Shown here: piece after piece, positions 22,790-30,983 of the stretch
How positions within the stretch are numbered: position 1 is the stretch's first letter
Layout: the number at the start of each line of letters is the position of its first letter
NCBI RefSeq assembly: GCF_028657195.3
Contig: NZ_JANCPR020000066.1
Coordinates: 1 to 44,474 of the forward strand
Direction of reading: 5' to 3'
DNA from: Streptomyces iconiensis
Lineage (GTDB): Bacteria; Actinomycetota; Actinomycetes; Streptomycetales; Streptomycetaceae
DNA length: 44,474 nt
Made by a program: the position numbers and the translations under genes
Notes under the pieces: model-generated
The model's database searches: none
What the model saw: the letters and a program-made list of their open reading frames with translations, nothing else
Told to the model about the DNA's origin: nothing

Positions 22790-24294
22790 CCGCACCCGAG
22801 AACGCCGGGAACGCCGGGAACGGCGGGAACGCCGGGAACGGCGGGAACGCCGGGAACACAGCCGGGGCCACCTCCTACGAGGTGTGGGCGCTGGCCGGTA
22901 TCCCCGAAGTGCGGCCGGGCGACGACCTGGTGAAGCTCATCGCCGACGCCGTCGCCACGGGCGGCGCGGATGTGGACTCGCCCTCGGGCGGGCGGGGGCG
23001 CGGGCTCGTGGACGGCGATGTGCTCATCGTGACGTCGAAGATCGTGAGCAAGGCCGAGGGCAGGATCGTCGAGGCGGACGACCGCGAGGCGGCCATCGAT
23101 GCGGAGACCGTACGCGTGGTCGCGCGGCGCGGGCCCGCGCGGATCGTGGAGTCGCGGCACGGCTTCGTGATGGCGGCTGCCGGGGTCGACGCCTCCAACA
23201 CCCCCAAGGGAACCGTGCTGTTGCTGCCCGAGGACCCGGACGCCGCCGCGCGGCGCGTACGGGAGGGCATCAGGGAGACGCTCGGGGTCACCGTCGGCGT
23301 CGTGGTCACCGACACCTTCGGGCGGCCGTGGCGCGAGGGGCAGACCGATGTGGCCATCGGCGCCGCCGGCGTACGGGTCCTGGAGGACCTGCGGGGCAGC
23401 GTCGATACGCACGGCAACCCGCTCGGTGTGACGGTCACCGCCGTCGGTGACGAACTGGCCGGTGCGGGCGAACTGGTGAAGGGCAAGGCCAGCGGGCTGC
23501 CCGTCGCCGTGATGCGCGGCCTGGCGCGCTACGTCAGCGGCGTGGGCGCCGAGGCCCCGGGTGATCCGGTCGGCCCCGACGGGTCCGGTGGATCCGACGG
23601 GTCCCGTGGCCCCGGCGTCCGTGTCGGTCCGCGTGCTGACTCGGCGCGGATGCTGGTGCGGGACGCCGCCAACGACATGTTCCGGCTGGGCACTTCGGAG
23701 GCCGTGCGCGAGGCGGTGACGCTGCGGCGGACCGTACGCGAGTTCACCGACCAGCCCGTTGACGAAGAGGCCGTACGGCGTGCTGTCGCAGCCGCCCTGA
23801 CGGCGCCCGCGCCGCATCACACGACGCCGTGGCGGTTCGTGCTGCTGGAGAGCGAGGAGTCGCGGGTGCGGCTGCTCGACGCGATGCGGGACGCGTGGAT
23901 CGCGGACCTGCGGCGGGACGGCAAGAGCGAGGAGAGCGTCGCCAAGCGGGTGCGGCGCGGTGACGTGCTGCGCAACGCCCCGTATCTGGCCGTGCCCTGT
24001 CTCGTGACGGACGGGTCGCACGACTATCCGGACGAGCGCCGCTCGGCGGCGGAGCGCGAGATGTTCGTCGTCGCCAACGGCGCGGGCATCCAGAACTTCC
24101 TCGTCGCGCTCGCGGGTGAGCGGCTGGGCTCGGCCTGGGTCTCCTCGACGATGTTCTGCCGTGACGTCGTACGGGACGTGCTCGAACTGCCCGCGCACTG
24201 GGACCCCATGGGCGCCGTCGCCGTCGGCCACCCGGCGAGCGCGCCGCGCCACCGGCCCGCGCGGTCGGCGGAGGACTTCATCGTCAGCAGGTGA
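22786..24294 (+). CDS. fbiB: FbiB, bifunctional F420 ligase and dehydro-F420 reductase
   Basis: A protein of 502 aa. The N-terminal CofE-type domain (about residues 27-270, from YEVWALAGIPEVRPGDDLVK through VLIVTSKIVSKAEGRIV and DTFGRPWREGQTDVAIG) adds glutamates to F420-0. The C-terminal FMN-dependent nitroreductase-like domain (about 300-502, from LRRTVREFTDQPVDEEAVRR) reduces dehydro-F420-0. GTG at 22786 has GAGGAGG upstream and overlaps the fbiA stop. Residues 5-25 are a species-variable insertion of Asn-Ala-Gly-Asn-Gly repeats encoded by a minisatellite; the linker near 265-285 is Gly/Ser/Asp/Pro-rich. Both catalytic halves look complete. Confidence 0.95.
   Translation: MTAPENAGNAGNGGNAGNGGNAGNTAGATSYEVWALAGIPEVRPGDDLVKLIADAVATGGADVDSPSGGRGRGLVDGDVLIVTSKIVSKAEGRIVEADDREAAIDAETVRVVARRGPARIVESRHGFVMAAAGVDASNTPKGTVLLLPEDPDAAARRVREGIRETLGVTVGVVVTDTFGRPWREGQTDVAIGAAGVRVLEDLRGSVDTHGNPLGVTVTAVGDELAGAGELVKGKASGLPVAVMRGLARYVSGVGAEAPGDPVGPDGSGGSDGSRGPGVRVGPRADSARMLVRDAANDMFRLGTSEAVREAVTLRRTVREFTDQPVDEEAVRRAVAAALTAPAPHHTTPWRFVLLESEESRVRLLDAMRDAWIADLRRDGKSEESVAKRVRRGDVLRNAPYLAVPCLVTDGSHDYPDERRSAAEREMFVVANGAGIQNFLVALAGERLGSAWVSSTMFCRDVVRDVLELPAHWDPMGAVAVGHPASAPRHRPARSAEDFIVSR
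22800..22858 (+). repeat. In-frame GAACGCCGG/GAACGGCGG minisatellite in fbiB
   Basis: Six or seven 9-bp units (GAACGCCGG or GAACGGCGG) run head to tail near the 5' end of fbiB and encode NAG and NGG triplets. The unit keeps frame, so length may vary between strains. Confidence 0.85.
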
Positions 24295-24351
24295 ACTTCC
24301 GCAGGTGAATCTTCCGCAGGTGATCAGCGCATGAGGATCGTCAGCGGGTGA
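24283..24351. repeat. Short duplications of the fbiB 3' end
   Basis: CTTCCGCAGGTGA occurs at 24296 and 24311 in tandem 15-bp units, and a version of the last fbiB codons, ATCGTCAGC(A/G)GGTGA, recurs at 24280-24294 and 24337-24351. The stop region has been copied several times in the short gap before the convergent gene. Confidence 0.6.
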
Positions 24352-24373
24352 GGGGCGCGGCGGGGCCCACGCC

Positions 24374-25276
24374 TCACAGCGGGGCGATGTTGCCGACCGG
24401 GAAACGGGGAGCCCTGCGGGGCATGCGCGGGCCGGCGAGCAGGACGTAACGGGAAGCGCGGTGACGCTGGCCCGCGTACGGGGCCAGCAGCCGCAGCATC
24501 TCCTCGTCGTCCGCGTCCCTGCGCCCCGTGAGCGCGTGCCCGACCTGGCGCGGCAGGTGCAGGTCCCCGACCGTGATCGCGTCCGGGTCGCCGTTGCTGC
24601 GCTGGAGCACCTCGGCCGCCGTCCAGGGGCCGATGCCCGGTATCGCCTGCAGCCGGGCCAGCGCGGCCTCCAGCCCCATGTGCGCCGCCTCCTCCATGCG
24701 GCCCGCGCGCTGCGCCGCGCGGATGATCGCGGAGGAACGCTTGTGGTCGACGCCCGCGCGGTGCCACTCCCAGGAGGGGATACGGAGCCAGCCGCGCGCG
24801 TCGGGCATCACCCACAGGTCGGGGTGCGGACCTGGGGCGCGCTCACCGAAGCGGCGGACCAGCAACCGCCAGGCGCGGTACGCCTCTTCGGCGGTGATCT
24901 TCTGCTCCAGTACCGACGGAATCAGGGACTCCAGCACGCGGCCCGTGCGGATGAGGCGCAGCCCGGGATAGCGGCGGTGCGCCTCGCGGGTGAGGTCGTG
25001 ATGCGGCACGAACGCCGCGGGGTCGTCCTCGGCTCCGAGCAGCGCGGGCAACCCGTCCAGCACCCACGCGGCCCCGGGACCCCACGCCTCGGCGCACACC
25101 TCACCGCCGCGCACCGTCAGATGCAGCGCGGCAGGACCCGCCGGCGTACGGGTGCCGCGCCACAGCGAACCGCCCTCGACCCGGAACGTCGGATCGTAGG
25201 GACCGCGCCCCAGCACGCCGAGGCTGCTGCGCAGCGCGTACGGGCCGGGTGGGGTCCAGGAGCGGGTGTGTGGCAC
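24374..25276 (-). CDS. AlkA-like DNA-3-methyladenine glycosylase
   Basis: A protein of 300 aa with a helix-hairpin-helix/GPD fold, expected to excise alkylated bases. The HhH segment is LQAIPGIGPWTAAEVLQRSN and the following VGDLHLPRQVGHALTG places the catalytic Asp. The N-terminal region (VPHTRSWTPPGPYALRSSLG) forms the AlkA-like beta domain, and ESLIPSVLEQKITAEEAYRAW is the conserved helix before the HhH. The GTG start at 25276 is chosen because the frame remains open for another 99 codons that run over the terminator region and antisense to the manC tail. It converges with fbiB and lies downstream of manC on the same strand, with a strong terminator between, so it is transcribed independently. 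Confidence 0.85.
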   Translation of the reverse strand: MPHTRSWTPPGPYALRSSLGVLGRGPYDPTFRVEGGSLWRGTRTPAGPAALHLTVRGGEVCAEAWGPGAAWVLDGLPALLGAEDDPAAFVPHHDLTREAHRRYPGLRLIRTGRVLESLIPSVLEQKITAEEAYRAWRLLVRRFGERAPGPHPDLWVMPDARGWLRIPSWEWHRAGVDHKRSSAIIRAAQRAGRMEEAAHMGLEAALARLQAIPGIGPWTAAEVLQRSNGDPDAITVGDLHLPRQVGHALTGRRDADDEEMLRLLAPYAGQRHRASRYVLLAGPRMPRRAPRFPVGNIAPL

Positions 25277-25395
25277 GAGCGCAAGCGTAGGCCCCGGGAC
25301 CGACAGTCCCGGGGCCGGGTTTGCTGGTGGACCGGTGCGCTGGTGGGCCGGTGTCGCTGGTGTCGCCTGTCCGGCGACGGGGTGGTGCTTCCGGG

Positions 25396-25426
25396 CCCGG
25401 GGGCCGGCCGAAGACCGGCCCCCGGG
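25396..25426 (-). terminator. Terminator hairpin after manC
   Basis: A perfect 12-bp inverted repeat, CCCGGGGGCCGG (25396-25407) and CCGGCCCCCGGG (25415-25426), with a 7-base loop. It lies 29 bp after the manC stop on the minus strand. Confidence 0.8.
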
Positions 25427-25454
25427 TGTGCTGGTTTCCGGCGTGGGTGCCCGT

Positions 25455-26537
25455 TCAGCTGTCGGAGGAGAAGCGGACGGCGCCCGCGGGGATGCGGGCG
25501 TCGCACCAGACGCGGATGCCGCCGCGCAGCTCGTTGTCCTCGCCGATGACGGCACCGTCCCCGATGACGGCACCGTCCAGGACCGTTCCGGCGCCGATGC
25601 GGGCTCCGGCGCCGATGAGGGAGTCGCGGATGCGGGCGCCGGGCGCGATGACCGAGCCCTCCAGCAGTGCGCTGCCGTCGATGCGGGCGCCCGAGCCCAC
25701 TTCGGCGCGGGCGCCGGCGACCGAGCCGCCCGTGAGCTTGGCGTCGCCCGCGACCTCGGCGGTCTCCAGTATCAGCCGCTCGCCGCACCGGCCGGGGACG
25801 GCGGGTGAGGGTGCGCGGCCCAGGACGAGGTCGGCCGAGCCGCGTACGAAGGACTGGGGGGTGCCCAGGTCCAGCCAGTACGTGGAGTCGACCATTCCGT
25901 GCAGATGCGCTCCCGCGGCGAGCAGGCCGGGGAAGGTCTCCCGTTCGACCGAGACCGGGCGGCCGGCCGGAATGGTGTCGATCAGGGAGCGGTTGAAAAC
26001 GTAGGCGCCCGCGTTGATCTGGTCGGTGACGATCTCCTCGGGGGTCTGCGGCTTCTCCAGGAACGCGGTGACCCTGCCCGCACCGTCCGTGGGGACGAGC
26101 CCGAAGGCGCGCGGGTCGGTCACGCGGGTGAGGTGCAGGGAGACATCGGCGCCCGCCTGCGTGTGCTGGTCCACCAGGGCGCGGATGTCGAGCCCGGAGA
26201 GTATGTCGCCGTTGAAGACGAGCACGGGCTCGTCGGGGCGCGAGTACAGCCGGGAGGCGACGTTCCGGATGGCGCCGCCCGTACCGAGCGGCTCTTCCTC
26301 GGTGACGTACTCCAGGTGCAGGCCGAGTTGGGAGCCGTCCCCGAAGTACGGCTCGAAGACCTCGGCGAGATAGGAGGTCGCCATCACGACATGGTCGACG
26401 CCTGCCGCGCGGGCGCGTGCCAGTTGGTGCGTGAGAAAGGGCACGCCCGCGGCGTGAACCATGGGCTTGGGTGTGTTCACCGTCAGCGGACGCAGCCGGG
26501 TGCCCTTGCCCCCGACCAGAAGGATCGCTTCTGTCAC
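25455..26537 (-). CDS. manC: Mannose-1-phosphate guanylyltransferase-type nucleotidyltransferase
   Basis: A protein of 360 aa. The N-terminal nucleotidyltransferase domain begins VTEAILLVGGKGTRLRPLTV with the GGxGTRLxPLT pyrophosphorylase motif; VFNGDILSG carries the metal-binding Asp, and FLEKPQTP, INAGAYVFNRS and YWLDLGTPQSF are the sugar-site motifs. From about residue 245 the C-terminus is a left-handed beta-helix of hexapeptide repeats (GARIDGSALLEGSVIAPGAR and on). In actinobacteria this gene beside whiB supplies GDP-mannose; homologues were once named RmlA2 in mycobacteria, so the nucleotide and sugar are inferred from context with manA and manB. GTG at 26537 gives the family N-terminus. 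The Shine-Dalgarno sequence is distant and weak. Confidence 0.88.
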   Translation of the reverse strand: MTEAILLVGGKGTRLRPLTVNTPKPMVHAAGVPFLTHQLARARAAGVDHVVMATSYLAEVFEPYFGDGSQLGLHLEYVTEEEPLGTGGAIRNVASRLYSRPDEPVLVFNGDILSGLDIRALVDQHTQAGADVSLHLTRVTDPRAFGLVPTDGAGRVTAFLEKPQTPEEIVTDQINAGAYVFNRSLIDTIPAGRPVSVERETFPGLLAAGAHLHGMVDSTYWLDLGTPQSFVRGSADLVLGRAPSPAVPGRCGERLILETAEVAGDAKLTGGSVAGARAEVGSGARIDGSALLEGSVIAPGARIRDSLIGAGARIGAGTVLDGAVIGDGAVIGEDNELRGGIRVWCDARIPAGAVRFSSDS

Positions 26538-26686
26538 GTGTTGTCTCTGCTTCCTGCCGGGGTCCGCCTGCCAGCCCGTCGGGCGGGCGGCGGCCAGTGT
26601 ATGCAGACGCGCCTGGACACTTCGGCGGCCCCGTGCACACGTCCGGGCAGGTGGAGCGCGGCGCTGGTCAGAGCCGTGCGGCTCGC

Positions 26687-28513
26687 TCAGCGGCCCTGCA
26701 ACTTTGCCGCGGTGGTGCGCGCGGCGCCGAGCTTGCCGTAGAGGCGGGCGCCGGGGCACGCGGTGTTGAACCCGTCCCTGTGTCCGGAGATCGTGCGGAA
26801 ACTGACTTTCTTCCCCTTCTTGTGCTTGGTGCCGCCCCCGGAGACCAACGTGGTCCTTCCGCCCGGGTTGATGCCGAAGAGGCCAAGCTTCCAGGCGGTG
26901 AGCCGGGAGATCGCGTCGACGGCTGCTGCGGACGGGGACGCCTTGTTGAACGAACCGAGTACGGCGATGCCCGTGCTGTTGCTGTTGAAACCGTAAGTGT
27001 GGGCTCCCATCACCGGCTTGGCCACACCGCCGGACCTGCCTTCGTAGACGGTGCCGCACTTGTCGACGAGGAAGTTGTAGCCGATGTCCCGCCATTTGCT
27101 GCTCAGGACGTGGAAGCGGTAGATGCCACGGATGATCGAGGGGACCTGGGCGCAGCGGTACTTGTTGCTCATCGCCGTGTGGTGGATGAACGCGGCCCGT
27201 ACGGTCTTGGTGTACGCGTGACCCGACTCACGGATACGTTCGTTGGCGCCCCAGCCCTTACGGGTCACGATGCGCGGGCGGGGGCCGATGAAGGGGCGGG
27301 ACGAGGCGTACTCGGCGGCCGTCGCCTCCCGGGTGAGCTCGGGGAGCGCCGCACCGCGCGCGGCCTCCGACGCGGCGAGCCGCTCGGCCGCGTCGGCGTC
27401 GTCCTCGGCCCCGGCGCCCTCGGTCCCGGCGGCGTCCGACCCGGCTCCCGAGGACCCCTTGGGAACGGCACTCTCGCTCCCGCCCGCGGAAGGACCCGGC
27501 GCCGGGCGCTGCGCGTTGCCCGCGTCGGGACGGGCCGCTTCGGGACGGGCCACCTGGGGGCGGGCCGATTCGGAGCCAGCCGTTCCGGGGCCGGCCGTAT
27601 CGGGGCCAGCCGTATCGGGGCCAGCCGTATCGGGTGCCTGCGGAACCGGGGCGTGCGGTGCCGAGGCGTTGGGCGCCGGGCTCTGCGGGACCGAGGCATT
27701 AGGCGCCGGGCTCTGCGAGGTGGGGGCGTTGGGCGCCGGGCTCTGCGAGGTGGAGGGCTGCGAGGCGGGGGCCTGCGAGGTGGGGGGCTCGGGGCCGGGG
27801 TCGATCAGTTCCAGGCTGAGCCCCTTGGGGAGGGCGTCCGGGAGGTTGGCCGCGAGGGCGGCCCGGTCCGTGCGGGGGTGGCCTGGGGCCGCGGCGCCCG
27901 CGCTCGTGTGCTGGTGACCTCGAAGGGCGCGGCCGGCTGCGCGTTCGGACACGATCTGGGCCTGTACACCGTCGGAATCGCCGACCCACAACGGGGCTGT
28001 GGCGCCCCGGACTTCACTGTCGGCGGCACCTTTGCCCTCGGCTCCGGCGGCGTCGGCGGGGTGGGTCTCCAGCTCGTGCCAGCCGGACCAGCGCCCCGTG
28101 TTCGCGTCGCGGGTGCGGACGCGGACGGTGCCGTGGAGTTCCTCGTCGCCGCGTTCCCACACGACGCCGAGCAGCGCGTAAGGGCGTACGGTCCGGGCGC
28201 CGATCTCCCGGGTGCCGGGCTCCGCACCTCCGCCCTGGGTCCTGGACGTGGAGTCACCGGCCGTGAAGCTCAGGGACTGGGTGCCTCCGGACGGCTGGGC
28301 CTCGCCCGCTCTTCCCTCCGCCTCGCCCGCTCCTCCCGTCGCTCCGGCCGCTCCGGGCGCCCCGGCCGTGCGGGCGGGGTCGGGGGGTGCGGCCTGGTCG
28401 CCGGTGGCGGCAGCGAGGGGGGCGAAGGGGGCGAGGGGAAGCAGCAGGGCGGCGGCGGTGGCGACACCGATCGAGGTTGCAAGATTCGCACGCATGTTAT
28501 TGATCGTGGGCAT
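26687..28513 (-). CDS. Secreted N-acetylmuramoyl-L-alanine amidase, PGRP/type 2 family
   Basis: A protein of 608 aa, predicted to be exported by the N-terminal signal (MRANLATSIGVATAAALLLP after a short lead) and to cut the bond between muramic acid and the stem peptide. An N-terminal domain (residues about 90-240) with RVRTRDANTGRWSGWHELET resembles the accessory domain of streptomycete PGRP amidases. A Pro/Ala/Ser-rich linker follows (about 250-370) with repeats SQSPAPNA and DTAGP. The catalytic domain (about 410-608) has zinc ligands in FIHHTAMSN and the SGHRDGFNTACPG block, plus VMGAHTYGFNSNSTGIAVLG. All catalytic elements are present. ATG at 28513 has AGGG nearby; ATG at 28495 is an alternative. 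It is divergent from the TIGR03089 gene and follows the LCP region in the conserved order. Confidence 0.92.
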   Translation of the reverse strand: MPTINNMRANLATSIGVATAAALLLPLAPFAPLAAATGDQAAPPDPARTAGAPGAAGATGGAGEAEGRAGEAQPSGGTQSLSFTAGDSTSRTQGGGAEPGTREIGARTVRPYALLGVVWERGDEELHGTVRVRTRDANTGRWSGWHELETHPADAAGAEGKGAADSEVRGATAPLWVGDSDGVQAQIVSERAAGRALRGHQHTSAGAAAPGHPRTDRAALAANLPDALPKGLSLELIDPGPEPPTSQAPASQPSTSQSPAPNAPTSQSPAPNASVPQSPAPNASAPHAPVPQAPDTAGPDTAGPDTAGPGTAGSESARPQVARPEAARPDAGNAQRPAPGPSAGGSESAVPKGSSGAGSDAAGTEGAGAEDDADAAERLAASEAARGAALPELTREATAAEYASSRPFIGPRPRIVTRKGWGANERIRESGHAYTKTVRAAFIHHTAMSNKYRCAQVPSIIRGIYRFHVLSSKWRDIGYNFLVDKCGTVYEGRSGGVAKPVMGAHTYGFNSNSTGIAVLGSFNKASPSAAAVDAISRLTAWKLGLFGINPGGRTTLVSGGGTKHKKGKKVSFRTISGHRDGFNTACPGARLYGKLGAARTTAAKLQGR

Positions 28514-28644
28514 ATCGCCCTATTTCTGTCCATTCAGAACAGAGCCGGACCGCTCCCCTCGACCCCCTCACAGGCACTCAGACCCGAGCGCCCGGCCTCG
28601 CGCTGACGCCCCGCCAGCCACGGCCCGCGCGTACGCTTGCGCGA

Positions 28645-29400
28645 ATGAACGCCACCGAGCACACCCCCGCCGACCTGCTGCGTACGGCGCTGGCCGCCGA
28701 TCCGTCCCGCCCTCTGGTGACCTTCTACGACGACGCGACGGGCGAGCGCGTCGAACTCTCCGTCGCCACCTTCGCCAATTGGGTGGCGAAGACGGCGAAT
28801 CTGCTCCAGGGAGACCTGGCAGCCGAGCCCGGCGACCGGCTCGCGCTGCTGCTGCCCGCGCACTGGCAGAGCGCCGTATGGCTGCTGGCCTGCTCCTCGG
28901 CCGGAGTGGTGGCGGACGTGGGCGGCGAGGCGGCCGGTGCCGATCTGGTGGTGAGCGGCCCTGACACCCTGGAGGAGGCGCGCGCCTGTCCGGGCGAGCG
29001 GGTCGCGCTGGCGCTGCGTCCGCTCGGTGGCCGGTTCCCGCAGCCGCCCGAGGGTTTCCTCGACTACGCCGTTGAGGTGCCGGGCCAGGGCGACAGGTTC
29101 GCGCCGTTCACACCGGTCGGCCCGGACGATCCGGCGCTGGCCCTGCCGGGCGGCGTGGAGCTGACGGGCGCCGAGGCCGTGGCCCGCGCCCGCGCCGATG
29201 CGGAGTCGCTCGGGCTCAGCGCCGGTTCGCGGCTGCTGTCGGCGCTGCCGTACGACGGCTGGGAGGGCGTCAGCTCGGGGCTGCTGGCGCCCCTGGCGGC
29301 CGGAGCCTCCGTGGTGCTGGCCCCGCGGCTGGGCGCGCTGGATGCCGCGTCCCTCGACAAGCGCAAGGAAAGTGAACGCATCACCCACACCGCCGATTGA
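28645..29400 (+). CDS. TIGR03089 family protein (reduced AMP-binding-like fold)
   Basis: A protein of 251 aa of the actinobacterial TIGR03089 family, which resembles the N-terminal part of acyl-adenylate synthetases but lacks most of the catalytic region. Visible blocks: PADLLRTALAADPSRPLVTF, TFANWVAKTANLLQGDL, GDRLALLLPAHWQSAVWLLA and a degenerate later part LLSALPYDGWEGVSSGLLAP. The ATP-binding P-loop-like Thr/Ser/Gly motif and the C-terminal domain of true ligases are missing, so adenylation is unlikely. The function is unknown. From memory, it also lies beside an LCP gene (cpsA) in mycobacteria, so it may serve cell-wall polymer attachment: inference. The ATG start at 28645 gives the expected N-terminus. 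Confidence 0.85.
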   Translation: MNATEHTPADLLRTALAADPSRPLVTFYDDATGERVELSVATFANWVAKTANLLQGDLAAEPGDRLALLLPAHWQSAVWLLACSSAGVVADVGGEAAGADLVVSGPDTLEEARACPGERVALALRPLGGRFPQPPEGFLDYAVEVPGQGDRFAPFTPVGPDDPALALPGGVELTGAEAVARARADAESLGLSAGSRLLSALPYDGWEGVSSGLLAPLAAGASVVLAPRLGALDAASLDKRKESERITHTAD

Positions 29401-29544
29401 CGGTGGCCCCGCACCCCTGCCCGACCTCATGATCGGCAATGCGTACAACCATGCGTGCGTTTCGGACGTCTGTCTTACGTGACCGGCGCGCGCCCGCACA
29501 TTCGTACGCCCAGCCGCCGCCGATATGTGAGGGATGACGCAGCC

Positions 29545-30858
29545 GTGACCGACCCGGGCACCACTGACGACGACTCAGGCACGGCTGATCCCGCGGCCTC
29601 CTCCAGCTCCGCTCTTCCACGCCGGCCACGCCGTCGGCGGAGCTGGTTGCGCTGGGTCGCGCTCTCCGCCTCGGTCCTCGTCCTGGCAGCCGCGGCGACG
29701 GGCTGGTCCCTCTACAAGAAGCTCGACGGGAACATCCGCACCGACTTCAACACGGCCCATGAACTGGCGGAGTACGAGAAGGAACGACCGCCGCCCGTCG
29801 AGGGCGTCGTTGAGGCGCAGAACATCCTCGTCCTCGGCTCGGACAACAGGGGTGACGGCAACGGCAAGTACGGCCGTGACGAGGGCAGTCAGCGCTCGGA
29901 CACCGCGATCCTGCTGCACATCGCCGGCGACCGGCGCAGCGCGACGGGGGTCTCCATCCCGCGCGACCTGATGGTGGACATACCGCGCTGCACCCTGAAG
30001 GACGGCTCGCGCAGCGACAAGCGGTTCGCGCAGTTCAACTCGGCGTTCCAGGACGGTGGTACGGCCTGCACGATCCGTACGGTCGAGAAGATGACCCACG
30101 TGCGGATCGACCACCACCTCGTACTCGACTTCCGCGGCTTCAAGAAGCTGGTGAACGCGGTGGGCGGCGTGGATGTCTGCCTGCCGGAGTCGGTACGGGA
30201 CAAGGACGCCAAGCTGGACCTCCCCGCCGGACGGCAGACCCTGCACGGCGAGGACGCGCTCGGATACGTACGTGCACGGCACAGCCTCGGCAACGGCAGC
30301 GATACGGAACGCATCGACCGGCAACAGCAGTTTCTTGGATCTCTGGTCAAGAAGGTACGCAGCGACGGTGTGCTGCTGAATCCGGGGAAGGTCTATCCGG
30401 TCCTCGACGCGGCGACCTCGGCACTCACCGCCGATTCAGGGCTGGATTCCCTCACTGAGCTGTACGAACTCGCACGGAGCGTGCGGGATATCCCGGAAGA
30501 CCACGTGCGTTTTCTTACGGTGCCCCGACAGTCGTACGAACTGGACATCAATCGCGATGAACTGGTCCAGCCCGAAGCCGACCGGCTCTTCTCCGCGCTC
30601 CGCCACGACCGCCAGGTACGCGTACGCGGCGAGCAGCGAGAGGCTGTTGACGCGGAGTCCGCAGAGCGTGACGGAGCGCAGAAAGACGAGAAATCCGGGG
30701 ATCGCAAGAGCGACGGAGAAGGGGAGAAGAAGAAGGAGAACGGTGAAGAGACAGACACCGGCGGAGACGGGAAGCGCGAACCAGGTCAGGCATACCGGGG
30801 AACGACAGCCGCGCACGACATCTGCTCCACGAATGAGGCTGAGAATGAGGCGAATTGA
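29545..30858 (+). CDS. LCP family glycopolymer-peptidoglycan ligase 1 (CpsA-like)
   Basis: A membrane-anchored protein of 437 aa. A basic stretch precedes one helix (WVALSASVLVLAAAATGWSLY), then the extracytoplasmic LCP domain (about residues 80-320): NILVLGSDNRGD, the catalytic Arg-Asp motif ATGVSIPRDLMVDIP, GGVDVCLPE, ALGYVRARHSLG and the pyrophosphate-binding RIDRQQQFLGSLV. LCP enzymes move glycopolymers from undecaprenyl-phosphate carriers to peptidoglycan. There is no LytR_C domain; the last 70 residues are Glu/Lys/Asp-rich and end near DICSTNEAENEAN. Four extracytoplasmic cysteines are present. GTG at 29545 follows GAGGGATG; a GTG at 29527 is possible. It follows the TIGR03089 gene by 144 bp and leads LCP 2 and 3. 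Confidence 0.9.
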   Translation: MTDPGTTDDDSGTADPAASSSSALPRRPRRRRSWLRWVALSASVLVLAAAATGWSLYKKLDGNIRTDFNTAHELAEYEKERPPPVEGVVEAQNILVLGSDNRGDGNGKYGRDEGSQRSDTAILLHIAGDRRSATGVSIPRDLMVDIPRCTLKDGSRSDKRFAQFNSAFQDGGTACTIRTVEKMTHVRIDHHLVLDFRGFKKLVNAVGGVDVCLPESVRDKDAKLDLPAGRQTLHGEDALGYVRARHSLGNGSDTERIDRQQQFLGSLVKKVRSDGVLLNPGKVYPVLDAATSALTADSGLDSLTELYELARSVRDIPEDHVRFLTVPRQSYELDINRDELVQPEADRLFSALRHDRQVRVRGEQREAVDAESAERDGAQKDEKSGDRKSDGEGEKKKENGEETDTGGDGKREPGQAYRGTTAAHDICSTNEAENEAN

Positions 30859-30983
30859 CCGTTTCTGGGTTCGTGGAATGTGTCACCGACGTCGCTACCC
30901 GCAGAACCTGCCGGATAGTGTGAGCGCTCCGGTCAGTCCCGGAGCGGCAGCAGCAGCCGGTTAAATGGAGGACTTACGCAATC

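Noticed and set aside
20753..22795. A 680-codon minus-strand frame opposite cysteine dioxygenase and fbiA
   Set aside because: It is antisense to conserved genes and crosses the promoter region.
22800..22858. A regulatory repeat array in front of fbiB
   Set aside because: It lies inside the fbiB reading frame after a well-supported GTG and encodes a flexible NAG/NGG stretch.
26471..28606. A 711-codon plus-strand frame opposite the amidase
   Set aside because: It is a shadow; the minus strand carries a signal peptide and a complete PGRP domain.
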